64,000 nt of DNA from Halobaculum limi (GTDB lineage Archaea > Halobacteriota > Halobacteria > Halobacteriales > Haloferacaceae). Positions within the stretch are counted from its first letter, which is position 1. Each line of letters opens with the position of its first letter. A program made the position numbers and the translations under genes. Below the pieces are notes generated by a model. That model saw only the letters and a list, made by a program, of their open reading frames with translations, was not told the origin of the DNA and searched no databases. Positions 31,842 through 41,096 of this stretch are shown piece by piece. Where the stretch lies: assembly GCF_029490015.1 (NCBI RefSeq), contig NZ_CP120468.1, forward strand, positions 310,001 to 374,000, in the 5' to 3' direction.

Positions 31842-34358
31842 ATGGCCGAGGCCGCCGAGGAGACCGAGTACGTCGACCACCCGCTGCTGGTACCGGGGTT
31901 CATCGAGAACCGTCGCTACCAGACCGAACTCGCGGCGACCGCCCGCGAGGGGAACACGCTCGTCTGTCTGCCGACCGGCCTCGGGAAGACCACCGTCTCG
32001 CTGCTCGTCACCGCCCACCGCCTGTACGAGGTCGGCGGGAAGTCGCTGTTTCTCGCACCGACGAAACCGCTGGTGCAACAGCACGCCGACTTCTACCGGG
32101 AGGCGCTCGACATCGCCGACGAGGAAATCGTCGTGTTCACCGGCGAGGTGCGACCCGACGACCGCGCCGAATTGTGGGAGAGCGCCAGCATCGTCATCGC
32201 GACGCCGCAAGTCGTCGAGAACGACCTCGTCGGCAACCGCATCTCCCTGGCAGACGTGACGCATCTCACCTTCGACGAGTGCCACCGTGCGAGCGGCGAC
32301 TACGCGTACGTCTACATCGCCGAGCGGTACCACGCCGACGCCGAACAGCCGTTGGTGACGGGGATGTCCGCCTCCCCCGGCGGCGACCGCGAGGAGATAA
32401 TGGACGTGTGCGAGAACCTCGGCATCGACGAGGTAGAGGTGATGACCGAGGAGGACGCCGACGTGGCGGCGTACACCCACGACACCGACGTCCAGTGGGA
32501 GCGCATCGACCTGCCCGACCCGATCATCGAGATTCGCGACGCCCTCAACGAGGTGATCCGTGACCGACTGGAACACCTGAAGTCGCTCGGCGTCTCGAAG
32601 ACGACCCAACCGAACGTCTCCCAGAAGGACCTCAATCGGATGCGCGGGCAGTTGCAACAGATGATGGACAACGGCAAGTCGGACGCGTACAAGGGGATGT
32701 CCGTCCACGCGGAGGTGATGAAACTCCGCCGCGCCGTCGAACTCGTCGAGACGCAGAGCGTCGAGGCGCTCCGGCGCTACTTCGAGCGCCAGCGCAACGC
32801 CGCCCGGTCGTCGGGCGCGTCGAAGGCGAGTCAGCGTCTCGTCTCCGAACCGAAGGTGCGCGAGGCGATGCGCAAGACGGAGAACTTCGACGACCTCCAC
32901 CCGAAGTTCCGACGGACGCGCGTCCTCCTCGCGCAGACGCTCGGCATCGGCGGCGGCGAACGCGTCATCGTGTTCACCGAGTCGCGCGATACCGCCGAGG
33001 CGCTGACGGAGTTCCTCTCGACCTCCTTCGACACCCGCCGCTTCGTCGGCCAGGGGGACAAGGAAGGGTCGGATGGGATGACCCAAAAGGAGCAACAGGA
33101 GACGCTCGACGCCTTCCGCGCCGGAGAGTTCGAGGTGCTCGTCTCCACGAGCGTCGCCGAGGAGGGCCTAGACGTGCCCGAGGTGGATCTCGTTCTCTTC
33201 TTCGAGCCAGTTCCCACCGCGATCCGGTCCATCCAGCGGAAGGGCCGGACCGGGCGACAGGACGAGGGCGCGGTCGTCGTCCTCCTCGCGAACGACACGC
33301 GCGACGAGGCGTTCTTCTGGATCTCGCGGCGGCGCGAGAAGGAGATGGAGCAGGAACTGCGGAAACTGAAGGGCGTCGCCGACGAGTTGTCGGCGGAACT
33401 CGACGACGACCAGGCGGGACTGGCGGACTTCGATAGTGACGGCAAGAGTGACACGACAGTCGACGCTGACGGCTCCGGCGACAACGCGGTCGCGAACGGC
33501 GAGACGACGGGGTCTGCGGACGCGAGCGCCGAGACACCGACGGCCGACCGCGACGCCAACGACGGACAGCCAGGCTTGACCGACTTCGACACCGGCAGCG
33601 AGGACGGTGACGGCGACGCGGACGCGAGCGATGACGAGGACGCAGATACTGCCACCGACGACGACTCAGACGACGGCGTCGTCGCGAAGGCGGGAACCGA
33701 TACCGAGGGCGTCGAAATCGTCATCGACCAGCGCGAACTCGACTCGACTATCGCCCGCGACCTCTCCACGCGCGAGGGGATCACCACCCGCTTAGAGACG
33801 CTCGCAGTCGGCGACTACGTCCTCTCCGACCGCGTCGCCGTCGAGCGGAAATCCGTGGCAGACTTCCTCGACACGCTCGTCGGCGGCGACCGTTCGATGT
33901 TCGAGCAGGTTGGCGACACCGCCCGTGCGTACGCCCGACCTGTCGTGATCATCGAGGGCGAGGACTTGTACGGCGAGCGCAACGTCCACCCGAACGCCAT
34001 CCGTGGGGCACTGGCGTCGCTCGCGATCGACTTCGACGCAAGCGTCCTGCGAACCGCGAACGAGTCGGAGACGGCCGATATGCTGGAGACCATCGCCCGC
34101 CGCGAACAGGAGGAACACGACCGCGAGGTGTCCGCCCACGGCGAGAAGGGCGCGAAGACGCTCGCGGAGCAACAGGAGTACGTCGTCTCCTCTATCGGCG
34201 ACATCGGCCCTGTCACCGCGCGGGCGCTCCTCGACCACTTCGGCACCGTCGAGGCCGTGATGACCGCCCGTGAGGAGGACTTGCTAGAGGTCAGCGGCGT
34301 CGGACAGGTGACCGCCGACCGCATCCGCGAAGTCGTCGGCAGCGACTACCCGGAGTAG
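31842..34358 (+). CDS. hef: Hef: SF2 helicase fused to XPF/ERCC4 nuclease
   Basis: 838 residues. N-terminal SF2 helicase: Walker A LPTGLGKTT (43-51), FDECH box, SASPGG, and QRKGRTGR motif VI. A 100-residue acidic linker follows, with two PIP-like boxes (524-531, 576-583). The C-terminal ERCC4 nuclease carries GDYVLSDRVAVERKSVADF (GDxnERKxxxD) and tandem helix-hairpin-helix (IGPVTARALLDHFG, VSGVGQVTADRI). Hef processes stalled forks and branched DNA. The ATG gives MAEAAEETEYVDHPLL. Confidence 0.97.
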   Translation: MAEAAEETEYVDHPLLVPGFIENRRYQTELAATAREGNTLVCLPTGLGKTTVSLLVTAHRLYEVGGKSLFLAPTKPLVQQHADFYREALDIADEEIVVFTGEVRPDDRAELWESASIVIATPQVVENDLVGNRISLADVTHLTFDECHRASGDYAYVYIAERYHADAEQPLVTGMSASPGGDREEIMDVCENLGIDEVEVMTEEDADVAAYTHDTDVQWERIDLPDPIIEIRDALNEVIRDRLEHLKSLGVSKTTQPNVSQKDLNRMRGQLQQMMDNGKSDAYKGMSVHAEVMKLRRAVELVETQSVEALRRYFERQRNAARSSGASKASQRLVSEPKVREAMRKTENFDDLHPKFRRTRVLLAQTLGIGGGERVIVFTESRDTAEALTEFLSTSFDTRRFVGQGDKEGSDGMTQKEQQETLDAFRAGEFEVLVSTSVAEEGLDVPEVDLVLFFEPVPTAIRSIQRKGRTGRQDEGAVVVLLANDTRDEAFFWISRRREKEMEQELRKLKGVADELSAELDDDQAGLADFDSDGKSDTTVDADGSGDNAVANGETTGSADASAETPTADRDANDGQPGLTDFDTGSEDGDGDADASDDEDADTATDDDSDDGVVAKAGTDTEGVEIVIDQRELDSTIARDLSTREGITTRLETLAVGDYVLSDRVAVERKSVADFLDTLVGGDRSMFEQVGDTARAYARPVVIIEGEDLYGERNVHPNAIRGALASLAIDFDASVLRTANESETADMLETIARREQEEHDREVSAHGEKGAKTLAEQQEYVVSSIGDIGPVTARALLDHFGTVEAVMTAREEDLLEVSGVGQVTADRIREVVGSDYPE

Positions 34359-34381
34359 GTCGATAGCCCGTCGCCAACCGT

Positions 34382-35050
34382 TCAGCGACGTAACGCCGCC
34401 AGCGCCTCCGCCGCCTCGCGGGCCGCCTCCAGGTGCGCGCTGGCGGTATGGGGATCCGACGCCTCCGCGCCCGCCTCTGCGTGCCGGCGGAGCGCACGCG
34501 CGAGGGCGTCGCGGGCGGCGGGCAGGTCGTCGTCGGTTGCGGAGGTGGAGGCACGAGCGGGGGCGGGCGTTGAAGAGTCGTCTGCCGCGTCCGTCGCAGT
34601 CGCGTGTCCGTTCGCGGGCGGCGTTGCCGACGGTGTCTCCGTCGGTGTGGGCGTCCCGTCGGGCGTTCCAGCCTGCTGGTGCTGTGGAGTCTGCTGGTTC
34701 TGTTTGTCCGGTACTCCCGGTGTCGCGTCGGCGACGTTCGCGTCGACCGCGTCGCCAGCGGTGGCGGCGTCGCTCTCGGCAGCGGTCGGCCCAGCCTCGC
34801 CTTCGGCCGCGGCCGTCGCATTCCCGTCGCCGCCGTCGCACTGCGGGCAGAACTCCTGGCCGTTCTGCCGGAAGATAGGCGACCCGCAGTTGTCACAGTG
34901 GGCGTTCGTCATCGTCGCGCCCTTCAACAGGAGTTCGCTCATCCGTCGCGTCGACTGGCGCTTCTGGTCGTCGCGGGCGAACTTCTCGCGGAGTTTCTCG
35001 CGTTCGGCCTCCTTGTCGAAGCCGGAGTCGTCGGCGGCGTCGTCGCTCAT
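34382..35050 (-). CDS. Sjogren's syndrome/scleroderma autoantigen 1-type zinc-finger protein
   Basis: 222 residues. The N-terminus matches the Auto_anti-p27 family: REKLREKFARDDQKRQSTRRMSELLLKGATMTNAHCDNCGSPIF, followed by GQEFCPQCDG, completing a CxxC...CxxC zinc ribbon. The rest is a low-complexity Thr/Pro/Gln linker and a C-terminal Ala/Glu helix pair. Archaeal role unknown. The gene converges with hef. Confidence 0.85.
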   Translation of the reverse strand: MSDDAADDSGFDKEAEREKLREKFARDDQKRQSTRRMSELLLKGATMTNAHCDNCGSPIFRQNGQEFCPQCDGGDGNATAAAEGEAGPTAAESDAATAGDAVDANVADATPGVPDKQNQQTPQHQQAGTPDGTPTPTETPSATPPANGHATATDAADDSSTPAPARASTSATDDDLPAARDALARALRRHAEAGAEASDPHTASAHLEAAREAAEALAALRR

Positions 35051-35118
35051 ACGCGGTGGAAGTACGCCTGCGGCGAAAAAGTCAGCGGCAAACAGTCACC
35101 GGCGCCGGCGTGGAAGCA

Positions 35119-35592
35119 TCACAGCGAGCGCAGCGACGGGACCAGCGCGCCCAGCACCGCCCCGTACAGCACGTGGGCCGCGAGGCTGAGCGTGTCGAGG
35201 TTGGGCAGCGGCGGGTTCGCGGGAGATCCGACCGCCGTGAGCCACACCGGCATCACGATTGCCGCGAGTGCAATCCAGAGGACGACCCCGTAGCCCGCCC
35301 CGAGGAGCGTCGACCGGGTCGGCTCGGTGACGTCGAGCGCGTTCGCGAGCGCGACGAACGCGACTCCGAGGACCGCCCCGTGGCTCACGTGGACGACCCA
35401 GCCGGCGAGTCCACCCGACAGTCCGTACAGCGAGGGGATCGCGACCTCCAACGCGGGCGGGGCGAAGATCGAGAACACCGCACCCATCACGATGCCCGCG
35501 ACCGCGCCCGCGACGACGCCGCCGCGCCAGCTGCTGTGTCCTGTCTCCATCTCCGAGTCCGTCGCCGTCACCGTGGGTGTTCGTGTCGCCAT
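35119..35592 (-). CDS. Haloarchaeal membrane protein, four spans
   Basis: 157 residues beginning MATRTPTVTATDSEM, then about four hydrophobic segments (GGVVAGAVAGIVMGAVFSIF, GGLAGWVVHVSHGAVLGVAF, GAGYGVVLWIALAAIVMP, LAAHVLYGAVLGALV). No recognised motif. The ATG at 35592 is chosen over an upstream in-frame start. Function unknown. Confidence 0.6.
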   Translation of the reverse strand: MATRTPTVTATDSEMETGHSSWRGGVVAGAVAGIVMGAVFSIFAPPALEVAIPSLYGLSGGLAGWVVHVSHGAVLGVAFVALANALDVTEPTRSTLLGAGYGVVLWIALAAIVMPVWLTAVGSPANPPLPNLDTLSLAAHVLYGAVLGALVPSLRSL

Positions 35593-35757
35593 AACGAAAC
35601 GTCCGATCGCGTGCACCGGACATAGCCGTACGTGCGTCGTGCGTCCCCCACGCCCAGTCAGTTTCTGTCGTTCGGTTCGGCGGTCGCACCCCGGCGGTTG
35701 CGTTCACTTCCACTGCGCCACCCGTAGGTTGAAATTCGATGAGGAGGAAGGACACCT

Positions 35758-37929
35758 GTGTCGACGACGGACGGTCACCTGCGCTTTTTCCCGTACGAAG
35801 AGCCGTATCCGAACCAGCGCGAGGCGATGGACCGCGTCGCCAACTCGCTGGAACGCGGACAGGACGTGCTCTTCGAGGGCGCACCCGGCACGGGCAAGAC
35901 GCTCTCGGCGCTCGTGCCGGCGCTCGACCACGCCCGCGAACACGACCGGACCGTCGTCATCACCACGAACGTCCACCAACAGATGCGGCAGTTCGTCGAG
36001 GACGCCCGCGCCATCCACGACACCGAGCGCATCCGCGCGACCGTGTTCAAAGGGAAGGCGTCGATGTGCCACATCGACGTCGACTATCAAGAGTGTCAGA
36101 CGCTCCGCGATACCACCCGGTCGCTGGTCGACGACCAATCCGACAAAGAACAACTGGAGCAGCGACTCGACGACCTCACCGACGAGATGCGCGACGGCGG
36201 CGACGGGAGCGCCGCCGAGGCGCGACAGGCCGTCAAAGAGGAGGTGGAGCGACTCGACGAAGAGATAGACGACGAGGCGGCCAACACCTGCGACCACTAC
36301 TTGCAGAATCTCACCGCCGACACCGGCGAGTTCTTCTCGTGGCTGTTCGACGACGTGCGCAGGCCCGAGGAGGTGTACGAGTACGCTGGTGAGCGCGGCT
36401 TCTGCGGCTACGAGTTGCTCAAGGAGGGGATGGAAGACGTCGAACTCGTCGTCTGCAACTACCACCACCTGCTCGACCCGCAGATTCGCGAGCAGTTCTT
36501 CCGGTGGCTCGACCGCGACCCGCAGGACGTCATCACGGTGTTCGACGAGGCGCACAACATCGAGGACGCCGCCCGCGACCACGCCTCGAAGACGCTCACC
36601 GAGAACACGCTGACGGCCGCGCTCGACGAACTCGAGGAGTCCGACGACTCCCGTGCGGAACCCGCGGAGAACGTGTTGCAGGCGTTCACCGAGGCGCTCC
36701 AGGACACCTACGACGAACAACTCGGCTTCGGCGCCCGCGAGGGCATCGGCGACCACTGGGAGGATCTGAGCATCGCCAACGAAGACCGCCGTGACGACCT
36801 CACGATGGCGTTTCTCGACCGCTACGAGGGGCGTGGCATCCGCGCGGAGTGTGACCTGGCGCTCCAACTGGGCAAACGCCTCGACGAGGAGTACGAGGAG
36901 GCGTACCGCGACGGCGAGACGACGACCCGCCGGGAGTGTCAGACCCTCCAGGCGGCGGCGTTCATCTCCGCGTGGATGGACGGCGGCGGCGAGTTGGGGC
37001 AGCACCCGGTCGTCTCGGTGCGGCGCGACGGCGGCACCGACGAGGTGTACGGCCGCGCGGAGTTGTACACCTGCATCCCACGGGAGGTGACCGAGGAGTT
37101 GTTCGACGAGGTGTACGCGAGCGTGCTGATGTCGGCGACCCTGCGCCCATTCGACGTGACGCAGGACGTCCTCGGCCTCTCGGACCCGGCGACGCTAGCG
37201 TACGGGATGGAGTACCCCGAGGCGAATCGCCGCACCTTCTCCGTGGCGACGCCCGCGCTGTTCGCGTCCGAACGCGACGACCCCGCGACCCAGGAGACTA
37301 TCGCCGCGACGCTGTCGGACGTGATTCACTTCACGCCGGGGGCGAGTCTCCTCTTTTTCCCGTCGTACGCGGAGGCGGAGCGGTATCACGAACTCCTTTC
37401 GGGCGACCCGAACCTCGGGACACTGCTCCTCGACGGGTCTGAACCAGACACCGAGCAGTTGCGGAAGCGACTCGTCGCCAGCGACGATGCCACGCTGTTC
37501 ACGTCGCTGTGGGGCACGCTCGCGGAGGGGGTGAGTTTCGACGGCGACGACGCCCGGACGGTCGCGGTCGTCGGTGTTCCGTACCCGCACCTCTCCGAGC
37601 GGATGGAGGCCGTGCAGGACGCCTACGACCGCGCGTTCGCCGAGCGCTCGCGCGAGGCGGGGTGGGAGTACGCCGTCGAGATTCCGACGATCCGAAAGAC
37701 GCGACAGGCACTCGGACGGGTGATCCGTGCGCCCGACGACTTCGGCGTGCGCGTCCTCCTCGACAAGCGGTACACGTCGGCGGATATGGGGAAGTACTCT
37801 GTGCGCGATGCGTTCCCGCCTGAAGAGCGCGAGGAGTTGATCGACATCGGCCCGGAGAAACTGAAGTTCGCGATGCTCAACTTTTTTACCGACCACGACG
37901 CCTACGCCGGGTCGCCGCCGGAGCCGTAG
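35758..37929 (+). CDS. XPD/Rad3-type DNA helicase with Fe-S cluster
   Basis: 723 residues from a GTG start (MSTTDGHLRFFPYEEPYPNQ). Walker A is GAPGTGKT, DEAH is VFDEAHNIED, motif VI is QALGRVIRAPDDFG. Four cysteines in the Fe-S domain position are C104, C113, C178 and C216. Archaeal XPD relatives are 5'-3' helicases of nucleotide excision repair or recombination. It lies near hef but in its own transcript. Confidence 0.93.
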   Translation: MSTTDGHLRFFPYEEPYPNQREAMDRVANSLERGQDVLFEGAPGTGKTLSALVPALDHAREHDRTVVITTNVHQQMRQFVEDARAIHDTERIRATVFKGKASMCHIDVDYQECQTLRDTTRSLVDDQSDKEQLEQRLDDLTDEMRDGGDGSAAEARQAVKEEVERLDEEIDDEAANTCDHYLQNLTADTGEFFSWLFDDVRRPEEVYEYAGERGFCGYELLKEGMEDVELVVCNYHHLLDPQIREQFFRWLDRDPQDVITVFDEAHNIEDAARDHASKTLTENTLTAALDELEESDDSRAEPAENVLQAFTEALQDTYDEQLGFGAREGIGDHWEDLSIANEDRRDDLTMAFLDRYEGRGIRAECDLALQLGKRLDEEYEEAYRDGETTTRRECQTLQAAAFISAWMDGGGELGQHPVVSVRRDGGTDEVYGRAELYTCIPREVTEELFDEVYASVLMSATLRPFDVTQDVLGLSDPATLAYGMEYPEANRRTFSVATPALFASERDDPATQETIAATLSDVIHFTPGASLLFFPSYAEAERYHELLSGDPNLGTLLLDGSEPDTEQLRKRLVASDDATLFTSLWGTLAEGVSFDGDDARTVAVVGVPYPHLSERMEAVQDAYDRAFAERSREAGWEYAVEIPTIRKTRQALGRVIRAPDDFGVRVLLDKRYTSADMGKYSVRDAFPPEEREELIDIGPEKLKFAMLNFFTDHDAYAGSPPEP

Positions 37930-37960
37930 CGAATCACTCGCCGCTCGTCACCAGTCGTGT

Positions 37961-38413
37961 TCACCGTCGACGCCGGAGGAACGCCACAACACGTCCGAGC
38001 GTGAATCCGACGAGGGCGACGACGACCCCAGCGACGACGAAGTACAGCACCACTCCCCACAGCGGCGCGTCTCCGGCGGAAAGCGAGCGGCCGAGGGCTC
38101 GCGAGACGCCACGTGCGACGACAACCGCGAGCGCCCACGCCGCGCCGGGAACGACGCCGAGCACGACTGCGAAAGCCGGACCACGACCCTCCGCGGCGCG
38201 AATCGCCGCCGGGAGCGCGGGTGCGACCAACGCCGCCGGAATGGCCGCGTAGTACGCGGGGGCGAGCCACGATGCCCCACGGAACGGAACCGAAGCGAGC
38301 GTGAGCGTGACGAGCGCGAACACGGCCGCCCCGAAAATGATACTCGACGCTCGCCACAGCCAGTTCTGGCCGTCTTCGTCGGGTCGCCCGCTGATTCGTG
38401 ATATGACGTTCAC
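37961..38413 (-). CDS. Small membrane protein, member of a tandem paralogous pair
   Basis: 150 residues from a GTG start, with about four hydrophobic segments; the C-terminal part reads APLWGVVLYFVVAGVVVALVGFTLGRV. The GTG overlaps the upstream gene's stop by GTGA (38410-38413). The neighbour at 38410 has the same ending pattern, so they look like a tandem duplication. Function unknown. Confidence 0.6.
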   Translation of the reverse strand: MNVISRISGRPDEDGQNWLWRASSIIFGAAVFALVTLTLASVPFRGASWLAPAYYAAIPAALVAPALPAAIRAAEGRGPAFAVVLGVVPGAAWALAVVVARGVSRALGRSLSAGDAPLWGVVLYFVVAGVVVALVGFTLGRVVAFLRRRR

Positions 38414-38892
38414 GCTACCTCACCACCGGACCCGAGTCGTCGCCACACGAGCAGTCCCGCCCTTCCGACCGTGAAGCCGGCGAGTACGCTCACGACGCCG
38501 ATGACGAGAGCTGTGCCCGCGATGGCCCACAGCGGCGAGTCGGGAATCGCCGCCGGAATCGACAACAGCGCCTGTACCGCGTCGCCGACGACGACTGCGA
38601 GCGCCCAAACGAGTGCTGGGGCCGTCCCAAGTGCGAGCGCTTGCGACAGACCGCCGCCGAGCGCAGCACAGGCGGCCCCAAAGAGGGGCGGCGCGTAGAA
38701 CAGCACGACGGGGAGTAGTATCTCATACAGCGGATCGACCGCGGTGTCGTGGTCGAACGCGGCGATGGCGACCGTGACGGTGGCGAGGGCGGCGACGAGA
38801 CTCCCCTCGACGGCAACGAGCGGTCGCCAGTAGCGAGGCCGAGCGTCGAGCGGAACGAGTCGATGGAGGGCGTCGCGGGCGGAGGAGGGCAC
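38410..38892 (-). CDS. Small membrane protein, paralog of the next gene
   Basis: 160 residues with about four hydrophobic segments; its end SPLWAIAGTALVIGVVSVLAGFTVGRAG aligns with the paralog at 37961. First gene of a two-gene operon coupled by GTGA. Function unknown. Confidence 0.6.
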   Translation of the reverse strand: MPSSARDALHRLVPLDARPRYWRPLVAVEGSLVAALATVTVAIAAFDHDTAVDPLYEILLPVVLFYAPPLFGAACAALGGGLSQALALGTAPALVWALAVVVGDAVQALLSIPAAIPDSPLWAIAGTALVIGVVSVLAGFTVGRAGLLVWRRLGSGGEVA

Positions 38893-38960
38893 GCTGAATG
38901 CTACTCAGCAACCTGTCAAGAATCTGCCTGTGCGGGCGACTACTCGGCCACCGCCAGCGA

Positions 38961-39896
38961 CTACTCCAGCATCTCCACCAACAGCCCCTTCTGCGCGTGC
39001 ATCCGGTTCTCTGCCTGCTCCCACACGAGCGAGCGCTCCGACTCCAACACGGCCTCCGTCACTTCCTCGCCGCGGTGGGCGGGCAGGCAGTGCATAAACG
39101 CAGCGTCCGTGTCCGCGAGCAACTCCTCGTTCACCTGGTAGCCGTCGAAGTCGGGGAGTTTCACTTCGCGCAGGTCCTCCTCACCCATACTCACCCAGAC
39201 GTCGGTGTACACCACGTCGGCGTCCGCGACGGCCTCCTCGGCTGTGTCGACGGCGGTCGGCTCAGTTCCCAGTTCCGCACAGCGCTCGTACACGTCGTCG
39301 CCGAGGCCATAGCCGTCGGGCGTCGCGACCGTCAGATCGAGGCCGGCCAGCGCCGCGCCGACAGCGAACGAGCGGCCGACGTTGTTGCCGTCGCCGACCC
39401 ACGCGGCCTGCACCTCCGAGAGGTCGCCCACCTCCTCGTGGATGGTGAGCAGGTCCGCGAGCGTCTGACAGGGATGGGCGTCGTCGGTGAGGCCGTTGAC
39501 GACTGGGACGTCGGCGTACTCTGCGAGAATCTTCGCGTTCTCGTGTGCGAACGTGCGGACCATAATGGCGTCGACGTAGCCCGCGAGTGCACGGGCGGTG
39601 TCGCGCAGGGGTTCGCCGTGGCCCAGTTGGATGGCGTCGGGGCCGAGGAACATCGCGTGGCCGCCGAGTTGGGTCATCCCCGTCTCGAAACTCGCGCGGG
39701 TGCGCGTCGACGGCTTCTCGAACAGCATCGCCAGCGTCGTCCGCGGGAGTTGCGTGAGGTCTTTTCCGGCCTTCAGGTCGGATGCGCGGGCGAGTACCGT
39801 CGCGAGTTGGTCGGCGGTCAGGTCGTCGATGTCGAGGAAGTCGCTCGGGAACTCCTCGCTGTCGTCGGTCGTGGTGTGGGTCGTGTTCGTGCTCAT
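38961..39896 (-). CDS. argF: Ornithine carbamoyltransferase
   Basis: 311 residues. The carbamoyl-phosphate loop is FEKPSTRTR, with DAHPCQTLADLL and HCLPAHRGEE (ornithine/HCLP motif). It makes citrulline. Last gene of the arginine cluster, 102 nt after argE, so it may have its own promoter or share the long transcript. Confidence 0.97.
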   Translation of the reverse strand: MSTNTTHTTTDDSEEFPSDFLDIDDLTADQLATVLARASDLKAGKDLTQLPRTTLAMLFEKPSTRTRASFETGMTQLGGHAMFLGPDAIQLGHGEPLRDTARALAGYVDAIMVRTFAHENAKILAEYADVPVVNGLTDDAHPCQTLADLLTIHEEVGDLSEVQAAWVGDGNNVGRSFAVGAALAGLDLTVATPDGYGLGDDVYERCAELGTEPTAVDTAEEAVADADVVYTDVWVSMGEEDLREVKLPDFDGYQVNEELLADTDAAFMHCLPAHRGEEVTEAVLESERSLVWEQAENRMHAQKGLLVEMLE

Positions 39897-39998
39897 CTGC
39901 GTGTCGTGTGTGGGTGAGTGGATCGAGATCGGGTGTCGTCGGTGTGTGCGTCGGTCGGTAGTGCGTCGAAAACGGGGCGGCGGTCTGGATACGACCGC

Positions 39999-41096
39999 TC
40001 AGTCGTCTGTTCGGTCTCGCAGTCTTCGGCCCGCGTCGGTCAGTACCTCGACCGTCCGGTCGAACTCCGCGAGGGGGAGTCGCTCGTCGGGCGCGTGGTC
40101 CAGCGAGGAGTCGCCGGGGCCGTACGTCGCCATCGGCACGTCCCACTCGCCGGCGAAGATGTTCACGTCGGCGGTGCCGGTCTTGCGGAGGAGGCGCGGG
40201 TCGCCACCAGCCCTGCGGATGCCGCCCCGAAGGGCGGTCGCCACGGGGTCGCGCGGGTCGCCCATCACGGGCGGGATGGGGTCGTTCCAGTGGACCGTCC
40301 CCGCCTCCAGTTCGGCGTCGGCGCGTTCGCGCACGTCCTCGGGCGTCAGCGACGGTGGCACGCGGAACTGCACGTCCATCGTCGTCTCCATCGAGAGGCC
40401 GTCCGTCGAGAGACCGCCGTCGACGGCGACGGGCTTGGCCGTCACCTGCTCGAACACCGCACCGTAGTCGTAGTAGTCGAACGCGCCCTCGACGCGTTGC
40501 CACCAGTGCATCGCGTGCTGGACGGCGTTGGCGTCGGGCCGAGAGGTGTGGCCCGACTCGCTGGTGGCGACGTAGGTACCCGAGATGAGCCCCCGGTAGC
40601 CGAGCGTCACGGCGTCCCAGCCAGAGGGCTCGCCGTTGATGACGGCCTCGGGTGCGTCGCGCGTCTCGACGAGGTGGCGTGCGCCGCGGGAGTCCGTCTC
40701 CTCGCCGACGACGCCGACGAACGAGACGCCCGTCTCGACGGCCGCGACGGCCATCGCCGCCAGCGGTCCGGTCGCGTCGACGCTGCCGCGGCCCCAGAGG
40801 ACAGGCCCCTCGACGCCGAGTTCCTCGTCGCCGTCGGCGATGTCGACCGGCACGTCTCCGGGGACGGTGTCGACGTGGGACGTGAGGAGGAGCGAGTCGT
40901 CACCGGGTGCGTGGACGTTGCCCACCTCGTCGGTGTACGCCTCGCGACCGTGGTCCTCGAAGAACTCCACGAGGACGGCCGCGGCCGCCTCCTCGTCACC
41001 GGAAACCGAGGGCGTCGACACGAGGTCGTACAGCAGTTGCCGCCCCTCGGTGTCGAGGGCCGTCTCGGGTTCGACGGGGTTGGGGACGACCATCAT
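39999..41096 (-). CDS. argE: [LysW]-ornithine/lysine hydrolase
   Basis: 365 residues of the M20 peptidase family. Metal ligands: LLTSHVDTVPG, WGRGSVDATGPLA and VVGEETDSRGARH. In this LysW-type pathway it releases ornithine from the carrier. The ATG (41096) overlaps the argD stop in TGATG; an ATG one codon later is in frame. Confidence 0.92.
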   Translation of the reverse strand: MMVVPNPVEPETALDTEGRQLLYDLVSTPSVSGDEEAAAAVLVEFFEDHGREAYTDEVGNVHAPGDDSLLLTSHVDTVPGDVPVDIADGDEELGVEGPVLWGRGSVDATGPLAAMAVAAVETGVSFVGVVGEETDSRGARHLVETRDAPEAVINGEPSGWDAVTLGYRGLISGTYVATSESGHTSRPDANAVQHAMHWWQRVEGAFDYYDYGAVFEQVTAKPVAVDGGLSTDGLSMETTMDVQFRVPPSLTPEDVRERADAELEAGTVHWNDPIPPVMGDPRDPVATALRGGIRRAGGDPRLLRKTGTADVNIFAGEWDVPMATYGPGDSSLDHAPDERLPLAEFDRTVEVLTDAGRRLRDRTDD

